Source: an uncultured Acidobacteriota bacterium (lineage in GTDB: Bacteria; Acidobacteriota; Terriglobia; Terriglobales; Acidobacteriaceae). Taken from it: a DNA stretch of 8,765 bases. The position numbers and the translations under genes were made by a program. Below the pieces are notes generated by a model, which had not been told where the DNA came from, made no database searches, and saw nothing but the letters and a program-made list of their open reading frames with translations. Below are positions 5,223-8,765 of this stretch, piece by piece (position 1 is the stretch's first letter; each line of letters begins with the position of its first letter). The DNA lies in assembly GCA_903832475.1 (NCBI GenBank), contig CAILBQ010000582.1, forward strand, positions 1-8,765, read 5' to 3'.

Positions 5223-6728
5223 ATGACGAAGAGGGTATGGGATCGGCGCCAGGTGTTGGCTGGGTCAGCGAAAGTTGTTGCCGGATTGACGGCGGGCGCC
5301 GGAACGAGTGGGGCGATGGCGCAGTTTCCTCCGGAGCAGGTGCTGGAGGATGCGGCGATCGAGGTGGTGACGAGCACGGAAGCGGCGGGCTGGCAGAAGG
5401 GGCAGGCGTACAAGCCGAGCTTTCGCTGGGAGATGCTGAATCTGAACGTGAATCCCAACCAGGCGGCGAAGGATCTGGATGCGGGAAACACGATGGAAGG
5501 TTTTGGCGCTTGCTTCAACGAGCTGGGATGGACTTCGTTGAATGCGTTGAAGCCGGAGGATCGGGACGGCGTGATGCGGGAGCTTTTTCATCCCACGCTG
5601 GGAGCGCGGTTTACGTATTGCCGGATGCCGATTGGGGCGAATGATTTCTCGACGGGCGCGTACAGCTACGACGAGACGGATGGGGATTTCGATTTGTCTC
5701 ACTTCAGCATCGATCATGATCGCGCGACGCTGATTCCATTCATTCATGCGGCGCAGAAATGGCAGCCGAAGCTGAAGGTCTGGGCTTCGCCGTGGACGCC
5801 GCCGAGCTGGATGAAGCGGAACCATTTTTACGCGGAAGCGAAGGCGTATCCGGGGATGGTGGATAACGGGATTCGCGCGGACCAGGTGGGGCATGAAGGC
5901 GAGGATATGTTCCTCCAGGAGCCGCGCTACTTTGAGGCGTATGCCAACTATTTTGGCAAGTTCATCGACGCGTACAAGGCGGAGGGCATTCCTGTCGGCA
6001 TGGTGATGCCGCAGAACGAATTCAATTCTGCGCAGAATTTTCCCAGCTGCACGTGGACGGCAGAAGGGCTGGGCAAATTTCTTCATGCGCTGCTGCCGCA
6101 GATGTCGAAGCGCGGGGTCGATGTGTTCTTTGGCACGCTGGAGCGGGGGAATCCCAAGCTGCTGGAGGTTGTCATGTCCGATCCGCAGGCGGCGGAGATG
6201 TTGAAGGGTGTGGGGGTGCAGTGGGCGGGGAAGAATGCGCTGCCTGAGCTGCATCGCGAGTATCCGGCCATGGCGGTGTATCAGTCGGAGCAGGAGTGCG
6301 GGGACGGGACGAATTCGTGGAGCTACTCGGGGTATTGTTGGGAGTTGATGAAGCATTATTTCCGGTCGGGAGCGCGCGGCTACATGTACTGGAACATCTC
6401 GCTGCTGAAGGGCGGCAAGAGCACGTGGGGTTGGGCGCAAAATTCGCTGGTTACGGTGGATGCGGCGACGAAGACGTTTCGTTATACGCCCGACTATTAC
6501 TTCTTGAAGCATCTTACGCATTTCGTTGATGTGGGGGCGCGGACGATCGAGGTGACGGGGACGTGTGACGACGTTTTGGGTTTTGTGAACCCTGACAAGA
6601 CGGTGGTTCTGCTGGTGCGCAATGCTTCAAAGCGTGAGGAACTAGTCCAGGTGGAGATGGGCGGTCGGGCATTTGCGCTGAAGCTGGCGGGGGATTCAAT
6701 CAGCACGGTGGCGGTGAAGACGGTGTAG
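5223..6728 (+). CDS. Tat-exported glycoside hydrolase family 30 enzyme
   Basis: 501-residue beta-glycosidase of family GH30 (glucosylceramidase-like clan GH-A), probably hydrolysing beta-glucan- or glucosylceramide-type substrates outside the cytoplasm. Seen: a twin-arginine signal DRRQVLAG near residue 8 followed by an Ala/Gly-rich segment ending GAMAQ; GFGACFNELGW (clan N-terminal motif); CRMPIGANDFS; ASPWTPPSWMK; the acid/base Glu266 in MPQNEFN; and the nucleophile Glu356 in YQSEQECGDG. A C-terminal beta-sandwich with VLLVRNAS follows the barrel and is normal for the family. Start: ATG 5223; an in-frame GTG at 5217 with AGG 6 nt upstream is an alternative and changes only two residues. The family is clear; substrate is not determinable here. 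The last 30 codons run without break to TAG. Confidence 0.9.
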   Translation: MTKRVWDRRQVLAGSAKVVAGLTAGAGTSGAMAQFPPEQVLEDAAIEVVTSTEAAGWQKGQAYKPSFRWEMLNLNVNPNQAAKDLDAGNTMEGFGACFNELGWTSLNALKPEDRDGVMRELFHPTLGARFTYCRMPIGANDFSTGAYSYDETDGDFDLSHFSIDHDRATLIPFIHAAQKWQPKLKVWASPWTPPSWMKRNHFYAEAKAYPGMVDNGIRADQVGHEGEDMFLQEPRYFEAYANYFGKFIDAYKAEGIPVGMVMPQNEFNSAQNFPSCTWTAEGLGKFLHALLPQMSKRGVDVFFGTLERGNPKLLEVVMSDPQAAEMLKGVGVQWAGKNALPELHREYPAMAVYQSEQECGDGTNSWSYSGYCWELMKHYFRSGARGYMYWNISLLKGGKSTWGWAQNSLVTVDAATKTFRYTPDYYFLKHLTHFVDVGARTIEVTGTCDDVLGFVNPDKTVVLLVRNASKREELVQVEMGGRAFALKLAGDSISTVAVKTV

Positions 6729-7173
6729 TGGCTTTTGATGCGAACTCTTCCAGAGTCATTGGCGCGACGATGAGGGCTGGTAAGAGGACCTCTCTTGCGA
6801 CGTTCGCGGTACAGAGAGCTGGCAAGGGCTGAAGCGTCTGCTTGAAAGCTCGCTCGCGTATTTGTTGAATGACAAATGGACCGGGCTTTCAGCCCTGCGA
6901 TGGTTGAACCTTCGTACCCGGGCCGTTGGCCTGGGCTATGATGACGCGGGCCGTTGGCCCTGGCCTGCTTCCATGGCGCTGAGCTGTAGTTCTCACGCAA
7001 CACTCGAGGATGTCTTCGACACGACCGAAGTCGTCCTGTTAGACCGCAGGCGAGATCAGTCGTTGTGACGCCCGGAATGCCGCGCTGACACAGGACCTGG
7101 ATACCTCAGTTGACTGAGTGAAAGGCGACAGAGAATTCGGAACAATTTCCAGGACTGAACCGTATATAGGAGC
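6729..7173. other. Spacer between GH30 and amidohydrolase genes
   Basis: No gene is supported on either strand. Just after the GH30 stop there is a small ACTCT/AGAGT hairpin (6744-6756) without a U-tract. The middle holds a multi-hairpin repeat (6883-6966). Closer to the amidohydrolase is the palindrome CTCAGT-TG-ACTGAG (7105-7118), a possible operator or hairpin in the leader. I find TTGACT inside it but no -10 box at proper distance. Confidence 0.5.
6883..6966. repeat. Structured multi-hairpin intergenic repeat, copy 2
   Basis: Same plan as the element at 3648-3735: GGGCTTTCAGCCC (6883-6895), then CCCGGGCC/GGCCTGGG (6917-6935, one G-T pair), then GGGCC/GGCCC (6948-6960), with similar connecting words such as CTATGATGA against CTGGTATGG. 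The closing arm complementary to the first hairpin is missing here. Compensating differences in the stems suggest that structure is what is kept. Confidence 0.65.
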
Positions 7174-8433
7174 ATGCGGATTGGGCCTTTCGTCTCTCTT
7201 CTTCTGATTTTGGCATTGGGTGGGACATATCAGAGTCATGCTTCCGACGTGGGGCATGCTTCCGATCTGGCTCTGGTCGGGGCGAGGATTTACCTTTCGA
7301 CATCGGAAGCACCGATTGAAAGCGGCACTGTTGTTGTGCATGATGGACGCATACTTTCGGTTGGACCGACGGCGAAGGTCAAGGTGCTACGCGGTGCGAA
7401 GGTCATCGACTGCAAGGGGCTGGTGGTGACGGCGGGGTTGTGGAACAGCCATATACACATCCTGACGCCGGGGCTGGTACACGCGGACCGGCTCTCCGTG
7501 GAGGAGACGACGGAGCAATTGCAGGAGATGCTGACGCGGTGGGGATTCACGACCGTGTTTGATATCGCTTCGGTGCTCAAGAACGACAATCTGATTCGTC
7601 GCCGGATTGCGAGCGGAGAGGTGAAGGGGCCGAGGATACTGACTGTCGGCGAGCCGTTCTGGGTGAAGACGCCGATTTACGTTCAGAAATTTCTGAAAGA
7701 CAACGACATTCACATTGCGGAGGTGCATTCGGCTGCTGAGGCACGGGAGCGGGTGCGGCAACAGATTCGCGATGGTGCGGATGGCATCAAGATCTTTGCC
7801 AATTCCGTGGAGTACAAGGAAATCCTCACCATGCCTTTGGACCTGGCGAAGGCGATTGTCGAGGAAGCACACAAGGCAGGCAAGCCGGTGTTTGCGCATG
7901 TTTCGAATAATGAAGGAATTTCCGTGGCGATCGAAAGCGGGGTCGATGTTCTGGCTCACACCACTCCGACGGACAGTGCGTGGAGTCCAAGCTTTGCGAA
8001 GAGCCTGGTGGACGCTCATGTGGCTCTCACTCCGACACTGACGCTGTGGGACGCGGAGTCGAAGAAGGCGAATGCTTCGCAGGATGACATTGACAAGGGG
8101 ATGGGTAGAGCGGCCGCACAGATGGAGGCTTTCGTCCGAGCGGGGGGGCAGGTTCTGTTTGGCACCGATGTTGGGTACATCCAGAAGTTTGACACTTCGG
8201 AAGAGCTGGAGTGGATGTCGCGCGGAGGGATGAGTTTTCAGCAGATCCTGGCGTCGCTGACGACGAATCCTGCGCAGCGATTTGGGTATTCCGCGCACAG
8301 CGGGAGGATTGCGAAGGGGATGGATGGGGACCTGGTGGTATTGAGCGTCGATCCAGCGAAGGATATTACGGCGTTTGCCCGGGTTCGCTATACGATTCGC
8401 GGTGGGCAGGTGATATACGCGGCTAACGGGTAG
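7174..8433 (+). CDS. Exported metal-dependent amidohydrolase (imidazolonepropionase-like)
   Basis: 419-residue member of the amidohydrolase superfamily (PF01979 type), hydrolysing amide-like bonds in small molecules or dipeptides; substrate unknown. Seen: N-terminal signal peptide (hydrophobic core SLLLILALGG, cleavage probably near SHA at about 22-24); beta-sandwich start LVGARIYLS; metal ligands His93 and His95 in NSHIH, the likely carbamylated Lys206 in DGIKIFA, His242 in FAHV, His262 in LAHTTP and Asp332 in GTDVG. The C-terminus GRIAKGMDGDLVVLSVDP returns to the sandwich. All key ligands are present, so it should be active. Start: ATG 7174 follows AGGAG by a single base, an unusually tight spacing; no better in-frame start is nearby. 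A duplicated CATGCTTCCGA (7237-7247 and 7255-7265) gives a repeated HASD at the signal-peptide junction. Confidence 0.9.
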   Translation: MRIGPFVSLLLILALGGTYQSHASDVGHASDLALVGARIYLSTSEAPIESGTVVVHDGRILSVGPTAKVKVLRGAKVIDCKGLVVTAGLWNSHIHILTPGLVHADRLSVEETTEQLQEMLTRWGFTTVFDIASVLKNDNLIRRRIASGEVKGPRILTVGEPFWVKTPIYVQKFLKDNDIHIAEVHSAAEARERVRQQIRDGADGIKIFANSVEYKEILTMPLDLAKAIVEEAHKAGKPVFAHVSNNEGISVAIESGVDVLAHTTPTDSAWSPSFAKSLVDAHVALTPTLTLWDAESKKANASQDDIDKGMGRAAAQMEAFVRAGGQVLFGTDVGYIQKFDTSEELEWMSRGGMSFQQILASLTTNPAQRFGYSAHSGRIAKGMDGDLVVLSVDPAKDITAFARVRYTIRGGQVIYAANG

Positions 8434-8502
8434 GGCGCTGGATCGTTGGCGCCGTAATCGCGCTCAGCTTCACCGCTGGGTAATCGTTGCGTGAAGCAAT
8501 GT

Positions 8503-8531
8503 GGACGGGCGGGGAAACTCCCGCCGCGTCC
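8503..8531. repeat. Strong GC-rich hairpin downstream of the amidohydrolase
   Basis: GGACG + GGCGGG (8503-8513) pairs with CCCGCC + CGTCC (8520-8525 and 8527-8531), 11 bp with one bulged G and a 6-nt loop. It stands 70 bp after the stop codon and could end the transcript or protect its 3' end, but no U-run follows on either strand, so it is not a standard intrinsic terminator. Confidence 0.6.
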
Positions 8532-8540
8532 GGTGTGACA

Positions 8541-8672
8541 TTAGTGAGACTTACCGATGGCATCGAGCAACTGGTTGTGCTGGGTGAGCATGATAACGAC
8601 ATTCTTAGCTACGGTTCCCAAGCTGGTGTTTTGCGTCTTGGCCGATTCTTCGTTGCAGTGTTTGTGAATTTG
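8541..8672 (-). pseudogene. Possible truncated gene remnant
   Basis: On the minus strand a 43-codon open frame reads from just after a TAG (8675-8673) to TAA (8543-8541). Its later part, LGTVAKNVVIMLTQHNQLLDAIG, has a protein-like mix of residues, but the only ATG (8591) would leave 16 residues. It could be the tail of a decayed gene or chance. I do not recognise it. Confidence 0.2.
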
Positions 8673-8687
8673 CTATTACTTTCTTGA

Positions 8688-8707
8688 GATTAGACTAATC
8701 CATTATA
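8688..8707 (-). promoter_or_regulatory. Consensus -10 box abutting a perfect palindrome
   Basis: On the minus strand a perfect TATAAT (8707-8702) is followed one base later by the 13-nt palindrome GATTAG-T-CTAATC (8700-8688), which would overlap the transcription start. This is the geometry of an operator-controlled promoter. No good -35 box is seen 16-18 bp upstream and no clear gene follows, so it may be chance in AT-rich sequence or serve a small RNA. Confidence 0.3.
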
Positions 8708-8765
8708 CATTGATTATGTCTTCCCTGCACCTTGAGGTCTTCTCTTCATTGGTGTGGCTTAAGTA

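Larger units (their letters stand above)
8434..8765. other. Right-end intergenic region
   Basis: After the amidohydrolase stop there are two inverted repeats: GCTTCAC/GTGAAGC (8467-8473 with 8491-8497) and a strong hairpin at 8503-8531. Beyond 8540 the sequence becomes AT-richer with a possible gene remnant and a promoter-palindrome pair on the minus strand (separate entries). The plus-strand frame through 8487-8687 looks non-coding. Confidence 0.5.

Noticed and set aside
5265..6521. Long minus-strand frame opposite the GH30 gene
   Set aside because: It is a codon-bias shadow in GC-rich DNA with Arg/His/Leu-dominated translation and no domain; the plus-strand frame has clear GH30 motifs.
8487..8687. 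Plus-strand 66-codon ORF at the right end
   Set aside because: It spans a GC-rich hairpin, changes composition midway, and lacks a ribosome site.
1..8765. tRNA, rRNA, CRISPR array or insertion sequence
   Set aside because: I saw no cloverleaf, spaced direct-repeat array or transposase motif on either strand; this was by eye, so a small degenerate element could be missed.

Overview
The window looks like a chromosomal stretch of a GC-rich soil-type bacterium, most likely an Acidobacteriota of the Terriglobia/Acidobacteriaceae kind. This is inferred from three things: heavy NNG/NNC codon use, the mix of genes (a free-standing FliB-like protein, a Tat-exported GH30 hydrolase, a secreted amidohydrolase), and structured intergenic repeats of a type common in that group. 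No rRNA or other taxonomic marker is present.

Left end (1-1128, minus strand): this is the most interesting region. A reverse transcriptase gene, cut by the left edge, reads leftward from 735. Its sequence fits the DRT2 (UG2) defence-associated reverse transcriptases. Between it and the neighbouring ABC gene lies about 390 bp with no conventional gene on the RT strand, holding a good extended -10 promoter and a structured RNA of about 250 nt. Read as the cDNA (plus) strand, this RNA contains a 99-nt segment bounded by the direct repeat TTCAAC. Joined head to tail, the segment gives one endless reading frame of 33 codons per unit. It also gives a promoter that exists only across the junction (TTGACG, 17 bp, TACATT) and an in-frame GGAG-6-ATG start. 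These are the hallmarks of the DRT2 mechanism, in which rolling reverse transcription of a noncoding RNA makes a repetitive 'neo' gene that does not exist in the genome. The locus is visibly AT-richer than its neighbours, suggesting horizontal gain.

Centre (1129-3546): a minus-strand ABC-type ATPase and a plus-strand argJ (arginine biosynthesis) diverge from a 276-bp spacer that holds a 26-nt-period tandem repeat and a dispersed inverted repeat. ArgJ has an unusual insertion just before its self-cleavage site.

Right part (3547-8765, plus strand): a FliB-like cysteine-rich protein is followed after about 95 bp by a Tat-exported GH30-family glycoside hydrolase. A 445-bp spacer comes next, then an exported metal-dependent amidohydrolase. 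Two spacers (before the FliB-like gene and after the GH30 gene) carry related multi-hairpin repeats. The final 330 bp hold strong hairpins, a palindrome next to a perfect TATAAT on the minus strand, and a possible gene remnant; composition there is again AT-rich.

The central and right-hand genes do not form one obvious pathway. The DRT2 cassette looks like an autonomous defence island lodged beside housekeeping genes.
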